Source: JBDSZL01 sp039925145
Lineage (GTDB): Bacteria > Acidobacteriota > Vicinamibacteria > Vicinamibacterales > SCN-69-37
Assembly (NCBI GenBank): GCA_039925145.1
Contig: JBDSZL010000018.1
Location: 1 to 64,000 of the forward strand
Reading direction: 5' to 3'
Length of the DNA: 64,000 nucleotides
Shown: positions 53,688-61,332 of the stretch, one piece after another
Layout of the letters: every line of letters starts with the position of its first letter
How positions within the stretch are numbered: the first letter of the stretch is position 1
Made by a program: the position numbers and the translations under genes
Notes under the pieces: model-generated
What the model saw: the letters and a program-made list of their open reading frames with translations, nothing else
The model's database searches: none
What the model was told of the DNA's origin: nothing

Positions 53688-55112
53688 TCAGAATCCTCTC
53701 AATTGAATCGCGCCGCCGCCGTTGCCCCCACCGGCCGCGGTCAGTGTCAGCGCGCCCGCGGCCGCATTCGCCACGTCCTCATGCATTCGTGGCGGTGCGT
53801 CCACGCTGTCTTTGCCCTGCCGGCCCTTGCGGCGTTCCAGCGAGCCGAACTGCTTCAAGAGCCGCGGGTGATCGAGCAGCTCCACTTGGCCGCTCATGAC
53901 TGCGGGCAGCACGGCCAGGTACAACTCAGAGCGCGTACGCTCGGACGGTTTGACCGTGATCCCCACCTTCGAGAACGCTTCAACGGGCCAGTGCCCAGCA
54001 AAGCGATCAGAGGTCGCCGTGGTGACGCGATACGCCTTCATCGTGGCGGCGAACTCCTGCACCGTCGCTTCCGGCGAGAACGGCGGCCGCTGCTCACGCA
54101 CGAGATCGAGCACGGCCACCGAGCCGTGACGGTGAGCAATCGCGAGCGTCATCGAATCCGCTCCCGTGCCCCCGGCTGGATCGAGAAACGCGGTGTACGT
54201 GATGCCGTACTGCGGCGGCTGCTCGAGCCGCCCAATCATCCGCACCGCCTCCAACGCTTCAGGCGGCAAGAAGGCTTCCACGTCGCGCCGCCACTCGCCG
54301 CCCCACTCCGCAGACGCAGCAACAGGGTCGTCGGCGTACGCGGCCTCGATGACGGCCAGCTCAATACTCGGATTCAGCAACAGCGTCGGCGCATTCACCA
54401 CCAGCACGCGATCACTGTCGTCTTTGCCGTAGAAGCGCTCGTACGTCCTCCAGGCTTCGCCGCGCCGCGCGTAAGGCGATGTGATGCACACAAGCAGCGC
54501 CTCGGGGACCGTGCCCATCGCGGCACGCAACGCGACGAGCACTTCTCGGTCAGGGTTCGCGCTGTCCTCCGAATCCCAAAACGCAATTTCATCGCACGTC
54601 GCGCCGATGCAGGTGTAGCCGCGCAGCGAGCGGTACGAGTTCGTGTGAATCTCAATCACCACGCCGCTGGTCAGCGTGATCGCGTCGGCGGTTTCATCCT
54701 CGACTAAGGCGGCGAGCACGGGCGTCGAATGGAGCAGTCCGCTCACGTAGCGCTTGAGGACGCGTGCCTGCCGGCGATCGGCTGCGAGGACCATGAACAC
54801 GCCCACTTCACCTGGTGCGAGCGTGTATGTGCGGCACGTGGTCGCCCAGACCGCCAGCGCTGCGCTAATGATGGACTTGCCCGAGCGCCGGCCGCAGATG
54901 ATCCAGAGTTCGGCGAGTGTGGCCGGGACGGTCGAGCGCCCCGTGAGCTGGTGCATGAGCGCGCGCCCATCGTCATCGAGCGCGCCGAGCCCGTCATCGA
55001 TCGCCGTGAGCAGCGTGCGCCACGCGTGCCAACTGTCGCCCGCGAACGTCCCACTGAGCACGCCCGTCATGAGCCGGACGATGGAGCCGAGCGTGGTGGA
55101 GACGCGGCTCAT
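53688..55112 (-). CDS. terL: Phage terminase large subunit
   Basis: The 474-aa product has the ATPase site (LWIICGRRSGKSIISAAL, Walker A at 74-80), GATCDEIAFWDSED as Walker B with the following Glu, and a nuclease start FLDPAGGTGADSMTLAI (about residue 312). It would cut and pump DNA into a capsid. Its ATG overlaps the preceding small gene by 4 bases. No portal, protease or capsid gene follows, so the DNA would have to use proteins of another phage. Confidence 0.92.
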   Translation of the reverse strand: MSRVSTTLGSIVRLMTGVLSGTFAGDSWHAWRTLLTAIDDGLGALDDDGRALMHQLTGRSTVPATLAELWIICGRRSGKSIISAALAVWATTCRTYTLAPGEVGVFMVLAADRRQARVLKRYVSGLLHSTPVLAALVEDETADAITLTSGVVIEIHTNSYRSLRGYTCIGATCDEIAFWDSEDSANPDREVLVALRAAMGTVPEALLVCITSPYARRGEAWRTYERFYGKDDSDRVLVVNAPTLLLNPSIELAVIEAAYADDPVAASAEWGGEWRRDVEAFLPPEALEAVRMIGRLEQPPQYGITYTAFLDPAGGTGADSMTLAIAHRHGSVAVLDLVREQRPPFSPEATVQEFAATMKAYRVTTATSDRFAGHWPVEAFSKVGITVKPSERTRSELYLAVLPAVMSGQVELLDHPRLLKQFGSLERRKGRQGKDSVDAPPRMHEDVANAAAGALTLTAAGGGNGGGAIQLRGF

Positions 55113-55696
55113 TGCCCGCCTCGCATGACTTGCTCCAACGTGGCGACCGGCTTCGGTTTCCGGGAGAGCCCCAGCTGATTTGTGAGGCGTGCGAACTGAG
55201 CCAACACACCGAGGTACGCCGTCAACGCGGCACGCTGCCGGCCTTTGGCAGTCAAGGTGCCGTTGACGAGCAAATCTTGGCCGAGCGCTTCGAGGATGAC
55301 TTCTAAGCGCGCCGCCTCACGGACCGTCGCCGTCGACAGGTGTGACAACTCATCAGAGCCGCCCAGATCCCCTGTAATCAACGCAACAGCCTCAGCGTGC
55401 CATTGGCCCACTTCGGGCGCGTCGATCAACTGGCGCGAACGTAGGCCCGTTTTGAGCGCACCGCCGTTCCCCATCCCGAACCGGCCATTGCCTTCGCGCC
55501 CTCGATGGCGGATGGCACCGACGGCCTTGCGGGCTTCCTCGAACAGTTCAGGGCCAGCGGCCGGGAGTTCCGCGAACGGTGGAGCAGCGCTATTATGAGT
55601 GGGCACACTGCGGGCACACTCTAGTGAGTTCAGGCCCATTTCATCGGCCTGAATCACAGACGCGCAGGACTGACTATCCTGTGCGAGCTTAGACAT
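55109..55696 (-). CDS. Probable small terminase-like protein
   Basis: The 195-aa product sits directly before terL with an ATGA overlap. Its first part is low complexity; the second part is helical (STATVREAARLEVILEALGQ, then TAYLGVLAQFARLTNQLGL), similar in pattern to phage small terminase subunits. The DNA-binding part is not clear. Two inverted copies of GGGCACACT (55601-55620), the reverse of the arm-site 9-mer, lie within it. Confidence 0.6.
   Translation of the reverse strand: MSKLAQDSQSCASVIQADEMGLNSLECARSVPTHNSAAPPFAELPAAGPELFEEARKAVGAIRHRGREGNGRFGMGNGGALKTGLRSRQLIDAPEVGQWHAEAVALITGDLGGSDELSHLSTATVREAARLEVILEALGQDLLVNGTLTAKGRQRAALTAYLGVLAQFARLTNQLGLSRKPKPVATLEQVMRGGQ
55601..55620. 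repeat. Internal pair of arm-like repeats (2 x GGGCACACT)
   Basis: GGGCACACT at 55601-55609 and 55612-55620 is the reverse complement of the AGTGTGCCC repeats found at the ends of the element, here with an 11-bp period. It is inside the small terminase-like gene; its role is unclear and it may be chance. Confidence 0.3.
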
Positions 55697-56069
55697 ACTT
55701 GGCTCCCGTTTGCTGAGGTGAGATAGAGGGTGTGACCGCTCGCTTTTGGGTCTGTCCTGGCCCGTCCTTCAGGCTCTCGATGAACGCGTCCAGGTCCGCC
55801 CGGTCAATCACCACACGTCGCAGGCTTGTCTTGGGCCTGTCGCCTTCTCTGGCTCTGAGGGCAGGAAGGTGAATGAGTGGCAGTCGTCCAGCGAGCGCCC
55901 AGTCACGAACTGTCCATGCGCTCACGTTGAGGTACTCGCCGGCTTGCTTGAGGCTCAGCAGCCGTGGTGTGACAGCTTCTTTTTGAACCTGACCTGACAG
56001 CCCCCTTAAGAGGGGGGCAGTTGTCATGTCACGAGTTGTGTGACGTGTGTCACGGGGTGTCAGTGACAT
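55689..56069 (-). CDS. Helix-turn-helix protein (AlpA/excisionase type)
   Basis: The 126-aa product has an HTH_17-type domain: LLSLKQAGEYLNVSAWTVRD, WALAGRLPLIHLP, and RRVVIDRADLDAFIESL. Such proteins act as excisionases or as activators of element genes. AAGGAG 10 bases before ATG 56069 lies inside the end of the ATPase gene. Two near-identical 14-bp palindromes fall in the first codons. The end overlaps the next gene by 8 bases. Confidence 0.8.
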   Translation of the reverse strand: MSLTPRDTRHTTRDMTTAPLLRGLSGQVQKEAVTPRLLSLKQAGEYLNVSAWTVRDWALAGRLPLIHLPALRAREGDRPKTSLRRVVIDRADLDAFIESLKDGPGQTQKRAVTPSISPQQTGAKYV

Positions 56070-56076
56070 GTGTCAC
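56040..56076. promoter_or_regulatory. Pair of 14-bp palindromes at the HTH gene start
   Basis: GTGACGTGTGTCAC (56040-56053) and GTGACATGTGTCAC (56063-56076) are near-identical inverted repeats, 23 bases apart. They overlap the start of the HTH gene and the end of the ATPase gene. They look like operators for the element's own regulator. Confidence 0.5.
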
Positions 56077-57353
56077 GCACTCCTTTCGAGCAACGCCACG
56101 CGGCCATCAGTGCCACGTGCGAACAGCCGAACTTTGTTCCGGCGTCGAGCGTCGTCCTCGTCACGGCGTAGGGTTTGAATAATGCTGTTTGCCTTGACGC
56201 CGAGTTCTTCGGCCAAGTCCTCGATGGGACGTGGGCCGGCCTGGAGGCTGTAGCGAAGCCGCTGGCGAATGGGGAGGTCGGCCGCGATGTCCTCGATGCC
56301 GGCGGGGTTCACTTGCCGGATTGTGATCTCGTCGCCCGTGAACAAGTATTCGATGGCGGCCGGCGGCCGCGGTTGCCCGTTGGTCTTCCGCTGAGTGATA
56401 GCCGTCACGAGTGCGCGGGGATCGTGGTCGCTGTTGCTGCGTCGAAAGTGGTAGATGTCGCGGCCGCCGGCATACCAGAGCACGGAGCCGAACGGGTAGC
56501 GGTCGCCGCCCTCGCCTTTGGACTGGTGCGCCACGAGCAGCAGCCCAATCCGAAGCTGTCGGCACGCCTGCAGGAAGGCGCTGGCAACCTCTGCAGACTC
56601 AGGGGGGCCAGAGACGCCAAACGAGACACTGTCGATCACGGCATAGTCCCATCCGTCGTTGATGACGGCACGCCGCAGGCTGTCGATCTCGGCGACGAGT
56701 GGGCGCTCAACGCGGATGTAGCGGATGTCGGGAAACTGCGGGCCATACATCCCCCGCGCCCGCTTGCGGTGTGCCTCTGGGCCCCACTCAAAATCGATGT
56801 AGCCGACACGGCGTCCAGTCCGGCGCGCCTCCAAAGCCACACGCTCAGCCTGCAGGGTCTTGCCGCTGCCAGGGAGACCGTAGAACATCGATATCTGCGT
56901 GAGGTCCAGGGTGAGCCCGTCGCACTCGAACAGTGACGTGCGCTCGTCGCTGTCTTCGATGTCGTGCAGGCTGACGATGGCGGAGGCCGAACGCTCAGCT
57001 TCTAGGACGCGAATACAGGCGTCCTCGACCAGCCTTGAGACGGGAATATCTGAGAGCATGGCCTCGCGCGTGATGCGTGTTGCCCGCTCGGACCGTGCCC
57101 GGTCGCTACTCACGTTGAAGGTAGCCTGCGAGACGATGTCGCCAGAGACCGTTTGTACGCCGGGCAGCGCACAACGTACGGTCAGTTCACAATTCAGCTC
57201 GTCCCATTTCCAGCGCAGCCGATCAAAAGTGAAGGTCAGGCCGATGCTGTTCGCCTCGTAGCGGTACGCCACGCCACGAGCGAGCACGACAAGATCTCGC
57301 GTGCCGCACTCCAGGAGCGTCAACCGCTCAGCCACGCTGGCGCTCACGCTCAC
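56073..57353 (-). CDS. RecA-fold AAA ATPase (RepA-like replication helicase)
   Basis: The 426-aa product has an N-terminal region of about 145 residues, then a RecA-type ATPase: MFYGLPGSGKTLQAERVA (Walker A at 159-166), VGYIDFEWGPEAHRKRA, DYAVIDSVSFG (Walker B) and LLLVAHQSKGEGGDRYPFGS. A winged-helix-like end follows (PIEDLAEELGVKANSIIQTL). This fits hexameric RepA/DnaB-like helicases of small replicons and satellites. The start is at 57353, overlapping the preceding gene by 26 bases. Confidence 0.85.
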   Translation of the reverse strand: MSVSASVAERLTLLECGTRDLVVLARGVAYRYEANSIGLTFTFDRLRWKWDELNCELTVRCALPGVQTVSGDIVSQATFNVSSDRARSERATRITREAMLSDIPVSRLVEDACIRVLEAERSASAIVSLHDIEDSDERTSLFECDGLTLDLTQISMFYGLPGSGKTLQAERVALEARRTGRRVGYIDFEWGPEAHRKRARGMYGPQFPDIRYIRVERPLVAEIDSLRRAVINDGWDYAVIDSVSFGVSGPPESAEVASAFLQACRQLRIGLLLVAHQSKGEGGDRYPFGSVLWYAGGRDIYHFRRSNSDHDPRALVTAITQRKTNGQPRPPAAIEYLFTGDEITIRQVNPAGIEDIAADLPIRQRLRYSLQAGPRPIEDLAEELGVKANSIIQTLRRDEDDARRRNKVRLFARGTDGRVALLERSA

Positions 57354-57621
57354 GCTCCCGAAGGTCGTCGATCGTCTGGTCCTTTTCGACCGTCAGCGCG
57401 ACTGAGGCACAGAGTATGGCCTCAAGCATCTCAATACGCTCGGCCATACCAACGGCGGCCAGAGCTATCTGCTCGTCGCATGTCTCCGGGCCGGCCCCGC
57501 GCATTAGATCGAGGATGTGCTGCGCTGTGAAGCGATAGCGTTCGCCGCGCTCGGCTGCCGGTGAGAGTCCCCACCGGATATTGAGGCTGTCTGTTTGCGC
57601 GTCTGTTAGTATTGGGTTCAT
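57328..57621 (-). CDS. Hypothetical 97-aa element protein
   Basis: The product starts MNPILTDAQTDSLNIRWGLS and ends in a charged coil (DQTIDDLRERERERQRG). It overlaps the ATPase gene by 26 bases and lies between it and the XRE gene. No domain recognised. Confidence 0.6.
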   Translation of the reverse strand: MNPILTDAQTDSLNIRWGLSPAAERGERYRFTAQHILDLMRGAGPETCDEQIALAAVGMAERIEMLEAILCASVALTVEKDQTIDDLRERERERQRG

Positions 57622-57693
57622 AGGCTGCGTCTCCACCGCAGCTTCGAGGCCGGCGCCATGCAAGTCCTGCAGGCGCACGGCCTCTCGCCGTTT

Positions 57694-57909
57694 CTAGGCG
57701 CTTATTGCTTTCTGCTCCGCGAAACACTCGCTGCCAGGCACCCCGACGAGTTCGGCCAACTTGAGAACGCGTTCGTCGCCTTCACGCGGGTCATAGATCC
57801 CGCAGATCCAGGCACTGAGGGTTCCGTGACTGACACCAATCTCGCGCGCCAACTGGTACTGACGCGACGTATGTCGCCGAACGGCGGTAATCAGGCGGTC
57901 ACTCAACAT
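57694..57909 (-). CDS. XRE/Cro-like regulator
   Basis: The 71-aa product is a small lambda-Cro-like HTH: RQYQLAREIGVSHGTLSAWI followed by CGIYDPREGDERVLKLAEL. It is divergent from the gene at 58004, as phage repressor genes are. It probably controls the switch between the early minus-strand operon and the plus gene. Confidence 0.8.
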   Translation of the reverse strand: MLSDRLITAVRRHTSRQYQLAREIGVSHGTLSAWICGIYDPREGDERVLKLAELVGVPGSECFAEQKAISA

Positions 57910-57966
57910 CGGGGTAGCTCCATGCCGGCTATGTCATCAAAAGCAAAAACACTCTGCAATCTGTTT

Positions 57967-57972
57967 TACAAT
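57967..57972 (+). promoter_or_regulatory. Possible -10 element for the gene at 58004
   Basis: TACAAT at 57967-57972 is one base from consensus and about 30 bases before the ATG at 58004. No clear -35 box is seen 17 bases upstream; an activator may be needed. Confidence 0.35.
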
Positions 57973-58003
57973 TGATGAACCCATGACAATGGGAGGAGCA
58001 CAA

Positions 58004-58624
58004 ATGAAACGGACTCGTGATGAGAAGTTGGCGCACGGACGGTTTGCGATTGGGCCGCGATCGTCGTACTGGGTCGTACTGCCGTTCGCGGAGGGCTGGC
58101 TTGCGGCTCAGCGGCTCATGGTGCAGGAAAATGGTGCCGTGACGGTCGCTGAGTTGCGGGTCTATCCAGCAGAGGACAGGCGGCGCAAAGTCGGGCAGTG
58201 GTCGGAGTCGGCGGCGTCCATACCGAAAGGAGGTCTGTCGGCTTCGTTATTGCGGAGCCTCTCGGTGGGGGGAGCGGCCACGTCTCCCGTAGTGACCGAC
58301 TGGGTTCAAGCGATGCTCAGCGAGACATTGCGCTGGCCTGCGCGTCATCGAGCGCTTGCGAAACGGGTCGCGCGTGACTTGGACCTACCGCGTGCGACAG
58401 ACAAGAGTACCGTCCATCGACGCGGCCGAAAACCGTCACGAGATCGGGAGTTCTATCAATCGGTCGCCGCGCACTATAGGCGTTGGATCAGCGATAACCC
58501 TGCGAAGAAGATTGCAGAGACTCATGGCGTCAGCGGAGCAACGGCTCGCACGTGGATTCACACAGCGCGCCATAAGTACGGACTGCTGGCAGCGACAGCA
58601 GCCGGGCGCCTGCCACCGAGCTAG
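58004..58624 (+). CDS. HTH protein of unknown role
   Basis: The 206-aa product starts at ATG 58004 after GGAGGAG; the ATG at 57983 lacks a site. The first half is beta-rich (AIGPRSSYWVVLPFAEGWLA). The end is a helix-turn-helix that resembles small regulators (FYQSVAAHYRRWISDNPAKK, then ETHGVSGATARTWIHTARHK). It faces away from the XRE gene and could be a transcription or replication factor. Confidence 0.75.
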   Translation: MKRTRDEKLAHGRFAIGPRSSYWVVLPFAEGWLAAQRLMVQENGAVTVAELRVYPAEDRRRKVGQWSESAASIPKGGLSASLLRSLSVGGAATSPVVTDWVQAMLSETLRWPARHRALAKRVARDLDLPRATDKSTVHRRGRKPSRDREFYQSVAAHYRRWISDNPAKKIAETHGVSGATARTWIHTARHKYGLLAATAAGRLPPS

Positions 58625-58646
58625 AACAGGGAGGGTGTGCCGCCAG

Positions 58647-58662
58647 GGTCCCCATCGGGACC
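58647..58662. terminator. Small hairpin between convergent genes
   Basis: GGTCCC, loop CATC and GGGACC form a perfect 6-bp stem 23 bases after the stop codon at 58624. There is no T-run. It could end transcription from either side. Confidence 0.35.
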
Positions 58663-58739
58663 ACCTACTTGTCGGCCCCGCCTAGCCATTTTCCGTTCAG
58701 TGCTGGATTAAACTTATGGGTGAACCGAGTAAATCGAAA

Positions 58740-59018
58740 TCAGCCCGGATCGGAAGGCGCAATCTCCCACGTTGGATCGATGGCTGCGAACAGGAGCGCC
58801 CGCCGACTGTTAACCTCAAGCGGACTCCCCTCAAGCCCATGAACGTCCGTGTGGGCTCGGTTGTTGCGGTCCTCGTCGGGAGTGTGAACGACGGACAGGC
58901 CCTCGACCCCGCGCACTGCGGCAACCCCCAGTTTCACGACACCATAGTTGCTCGGAGGCTGCGGTCCGCATCCGCGGGTATGTCGAGCGGATGAGTATTT
59001 TCCCCAGTTGGTTGACAT
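58740..59018 (-). CDS. Cassette gene C: 92-aa protein
   Basis: The product starts at ATG 59018 after a strong GGGAGGGTGGC. The frame opens two bases after the gene-B stop codon (59141), but the ribosome binding site supports 59018. It has the block NYGVVKLGVAAVRGVEGLSV followed by VHTPDEDRNNRAHTDVHGL, where an AHTDVHG-like motif looks like a conserved core. I cannot name a family. It is the last gene of a three-gene cassette. Confidence 0.65.
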   Translation of the reverse strand: MSTNWGKYSSARHTRGCGPQPPSNYGVVKLGVAAVRGVEGLSVVHTPDEDRNNRAHTDVHGLEGSPLEVNSRRALLFAAIDPTWEIAPSDPG

Positions 59019-59143
59019 GCCACCCTCCCGGGACTTGAATACTGGAGGCTTCACAGCCCCTCCGGCCGCTTGGTGCTTGTGAACACGATAAAACAGGCAG
59101 CAAGAGTCAATGATCGGCTCTGGCTTCCACGGACGATCCATCG

Positions 59144-59833
59144 TTATGAGTTGAGGGCCTGGACAGCAACAACGTACGAGTCATCATTGTCCAGGTACTC
59201 AGATTTCGTTAACTTGCCAGCCCGAACAAAGGAGAATGTCGGTGCGTGGGAAATGTCAGCGGCCGGGACGTTGATGAGAACGACAGTGGCTCCGTGGCTC
59301 CAAAAGACATCGATACTTCCTTGACCGTTCGGGGCGACCGAGGGAACGGGCAGGAACATCGAAATCAGATCGGCTGTGTCGGCGAGCTTCCGTAGAGTGG
59401 CGACAGCGTTCTGCCAAGTGGCCGCAGTTACTGCGGGGCTGCCCTCGCCATCCCAGTCGTCCGAGAGAGACTGAATCCAAGCTGATGAGCGGATTGCACG
59501 CTCTAGTTCCTTGCGCCAGGGAGAGACTGGCTCTCCGAACCTCATGATCATCCGCTCGAGCGTCAGTTGCCTAACCGTCTCCCCGACGCTCGAAGTGTCA
59601 AGATTGACGACAGTGGGGCTACGAGTACCGAACTCGAATTGCTCCAGCAGTCGGGGCGAGATCGGCATCTCGGTGGAGTGCATCTTGCCTATTAGAGTAG
59701 AGGCGTCGTCCCACCTCAGGAGCGAGACGAGCCGCTCGATGCCACCAGCGCCGTCTGACTCTAGTCCCAGTTCGATCTTGGGAAAGTCAGTTGGAGAAGC
59801 GCAGAGATCTACACCTTCAGTAGTCATTGCCAT
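59144..59833 (-). CDS. Cassette gene B: WDG-type protein
   Basis: The product (229 aa from ATG 59833; ATG 59827 gives an ATGA overlap) has WIQSLSDDWDGEGSPAVTAA followed by a helix (TWQNAVATLRKLADTA) and PSVAPNGQGSIDVFWSHG. The DDWDGEGSP and VAPNGQGSI blocks resemble a group of small island proteins with an NWDG-like motif and no known role. Translation is coupled to gene A. Confidence 0.7.
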   Translation of the reverse strand: MAMTTEGVDLCASPTDFPKIELGLESDGAGGIERLVSLLRWDDASTLIGKMHSTEMPISPRLLEQFEFGTRSPTVVNLDTSSVGETVRQLTLERMIMRFGEPVSPWRKELERAIRSSAWIQSLSDDWDGEGSPAVTAATWQNAVATLRKLADTADLISMFLPVPSVAPNGQGSIDVFWSHGATVVLINVPAADISHAPTFSFVRAGKLTKSEYLDNDDSYVVAVQALNS

Positions 59834-60504
59834 CCAAAGAGGTCCTTCTCGACATAACTAGAGAAATCCGTCATCAGTTCGGAGAACCTGCCGATCGCTG
59901 CTAGGCACGTCTCCGCACCGTCAACATCGATGTGATAGTTGGCCCTAACCAGAATCCCGTGACGCACCGTCGTGTGCGTCTCTCCCTCCATGCGAGTTAC
60001 TTCGCGCGTCACAGTTCCCGCCGATAGCGTTGCGCGCATGTTTAGGCCGGCTCGCTGGTACCGGAACTGAAGCTCTGCGTCGGTTGGCCGCTGGCTTCCA
60101 GAGTTCCAGGCCCCTGGTTGAACAAACCTGTCTAACAGGTAGGTGGCGGCCTCGCCTTGCTCTTTGAAGGCAATGGGATTGCAACCAACACCCGTGTATT
60201 TCACTTTTGGCAGCGCCGCGACGTATGCCGCAGCGACTACCGGCAGGACATCGACGGGCTTCGCCGAATCGATTTCCGGATCCAGACTGTCCCACTTCAC
60301 GATGAGCCGTTGAGGTTCACAGCGGAAGGAAATCCCGCTGCTGAAACCGCACTTTGACAACGCTGGGGTGGAAAGGCCCTCGTCGATCACTTCCCAGTCA
60401 GCCGGCACAATGCCCTCTGCCTTCAGAAATGACGGGTGAAGAATCGACGGATTGTGGGCTGAAGCGACCACAACAACCATGGCCATAGGGATCTCGATCG
60501 ACAT
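59824..60504 (-). CDS. Cassette gene A: 226-aa protein
   Basis: The product starts MSIEIPMAMVVVVASAHNPS and carries ILHPSFLKAEGIVPADWEVI and VKYTGVGCNPIAFKEQGEAA. No signal peptide or enzyme motif is seen. The early block (HNPSILHPSFL, then VPADWEV) seems a family hallmark. It is first of the three-gene cassette A-B-C that lies directly next to attR, the usual cargo position. Confidence 0.7.
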   Translation of the reverse strand: MSIEIPMAMVVVVASAHNPSILHPSFLKAEGIVPADWEVIDEGLSTPALSKCGFSSGISFRCEPQRLIVKWDSLDPEIDSAKPVDVLPVVAAAYVAALPKVKYTGVGCNPIAFKEQGEAATYLLDRFVQPGAWNSGSQRPTDAELQFRYQRAGLNMRATLSAGTVTREVTRMEGETHTTVRHGILVRANYHIDVDGAETCLAAIGRFSELMTDFSSYVEKDLFGWQ

Positions 60505-60561
60505 CTTGTTAAGGCCATTCTAGTCGCTGCGGAACCCCACGCCGCGTATTAGGCCAGGACG

Positions 60562-60646
60562 GGTGTGCCCACGAGTGTGCCCACCGCCCACCCAAAGCCG
60601 TCATTCTCCACCCAACGGCAACCAAGTTGCGGCAGGGAGTGTGCCC
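60562..60646. repeat. Putative integrase arm-type sites, right (3 copies)
   Basis: GGTGTGCCC (60562-60570), AGTGTGCCC (60574-60582, same 12-bp period as the left pair) and AGTGTGCCC (60638-60646) lie 44-128 bases inside attR. Together with the left pair they form the pattern of integrase arm sites of a tyrosine recombinase element. Confidence 0.6.
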
Positions 60647-60689
60647 GTAGAATCGACGTTTTCCCGCCAGTTCTGAGGCACGACAAGCC

Positions 60690-60728
60690 TTTTAAGTCCT
60701 GTGCGTCTGCCAGTTTCGCCACCCCGGC
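60690..60728. repeat. attR: 39-bp copy of the 5' half of tRNA-Leu
   Basis: Identical to 47963-48001. It ends at the anticodon loop core TTTTAAG, after which sequence is element-specific. It is the original 5' half of the tRNA left behind when the element inserted; the native tRNA promoter should lie to its right. Confidence 0.9.
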
Positions 60729-60771
60729 TTAGGCGCGAACCAGCAGTGTAGCGTGAGCGGGGGAGGTAGTT

Positions 60772-61008
60772 TCAGCTGACCGGGCCGTACCCCTTGATGA
60801 CATAGGAGAGCCAGCCGGGGAAGCCGCCTTCGTTCATCTCCTTGCAGTCAGGACAGCGCCACCTGGGCTGGTGTGCATCCGGATCGATAATCCACGACCC
60901 ATCGGGGTTGGTGGTCGCCGTCCAGGTCGACATCATCAGCGTGACGGGGCAGCCGCAGCTCGCGCAGCACACGTGCTGCGTGATCGGCTGGGGATCCGAT
61001 CCGGGCAT
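60772..61008 (-). CDS. Small zinc-ribbon-like protein
   Basis: The 78-aa product has Cys groups VCCASCGCPVTLMM and RWRCPDCKEMNEGGFPGW, which could hold one zinc. It lies just outside attR on the chromosomal side. No ribosome binding site stands out and the family is unknown to me. Confidence 0.55.
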   Translation of the reverse strand: MPGSDPQPITQHVCCASCGCPVTLMMSTWTATTNPDGSWIIDPDAHQPRWRCPDCKEMNEGGFPGWLSYVIKGYGPVS

Positions 61009-61332
61009 GCCCGGTTCCGAAGGCCATTCCTATGCCGCGCTGATTACCGGATGTACGGGGCAACCCCGCCGCGTGCGACGAAGGAGGCCTCCTGCAGCGC
61101 GGAGTTTCGTCGCGCCCCGGGGCGCCTTCTGAAAAGCCAGCCCTCCCGGGAGATGGCCTCGACTGACTGACAATTCAGTCAGGCCCAGCCGCTTGGTTGC
61201 TCCTGACCCAGCCGACAGCGATCCTGCGTGCTAGCATGCGCTCACGTGGGGGCGGCCGAAAATGAGCACATCGACATGGCCGGACTGCCGCAGAACAGGG
61301 CACTGACCCCACCGCCCAGTCTGGAGTTCCTG
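61009..61332. other. Intergenic region, no gene seen
   Basis: It contains two short perfect palindromes: AGGAGGCCTCCT (61082-61093) and GCGCCCCGGGGCGC (61112-61125). No ORF with a family signature is visible. The promoter of the hydrolase at 61333 should lie here. Confidence 0.4.

Larger units (their letters stand above)
47963..60728. mobile_element. 12.8-kb satellite-like integrative element
   Basis: It is bounded by 39-bp repeats in tRNA-Leu and carries a tyrosine integrase, regulators (RHH, XRE, HTH), an AAA replication ATPase, terminase genes, an Hjc-like nuclease, a GIY-YIG gene and a three-gene cassette. There are no structural phage genes. This is the layout of a phage satellite, or of a decayed prophage that kept only replication and packaging genes. 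A terminase large subunit is unusual for satellites. Confidence 0.85.

Noticed and set aside
58716..58994. 92-aa plus-strand frame over cassette gene C
   Set aside because: It has no ribosome binding site and is antisense to gene C, which has a strong site and coupling to gene B.
61112..61125. 14-bp palindrome as terminator
   Set aside because: No loop or T-run, and no gene ends nearby; likely a GC-rich chance palindrome.
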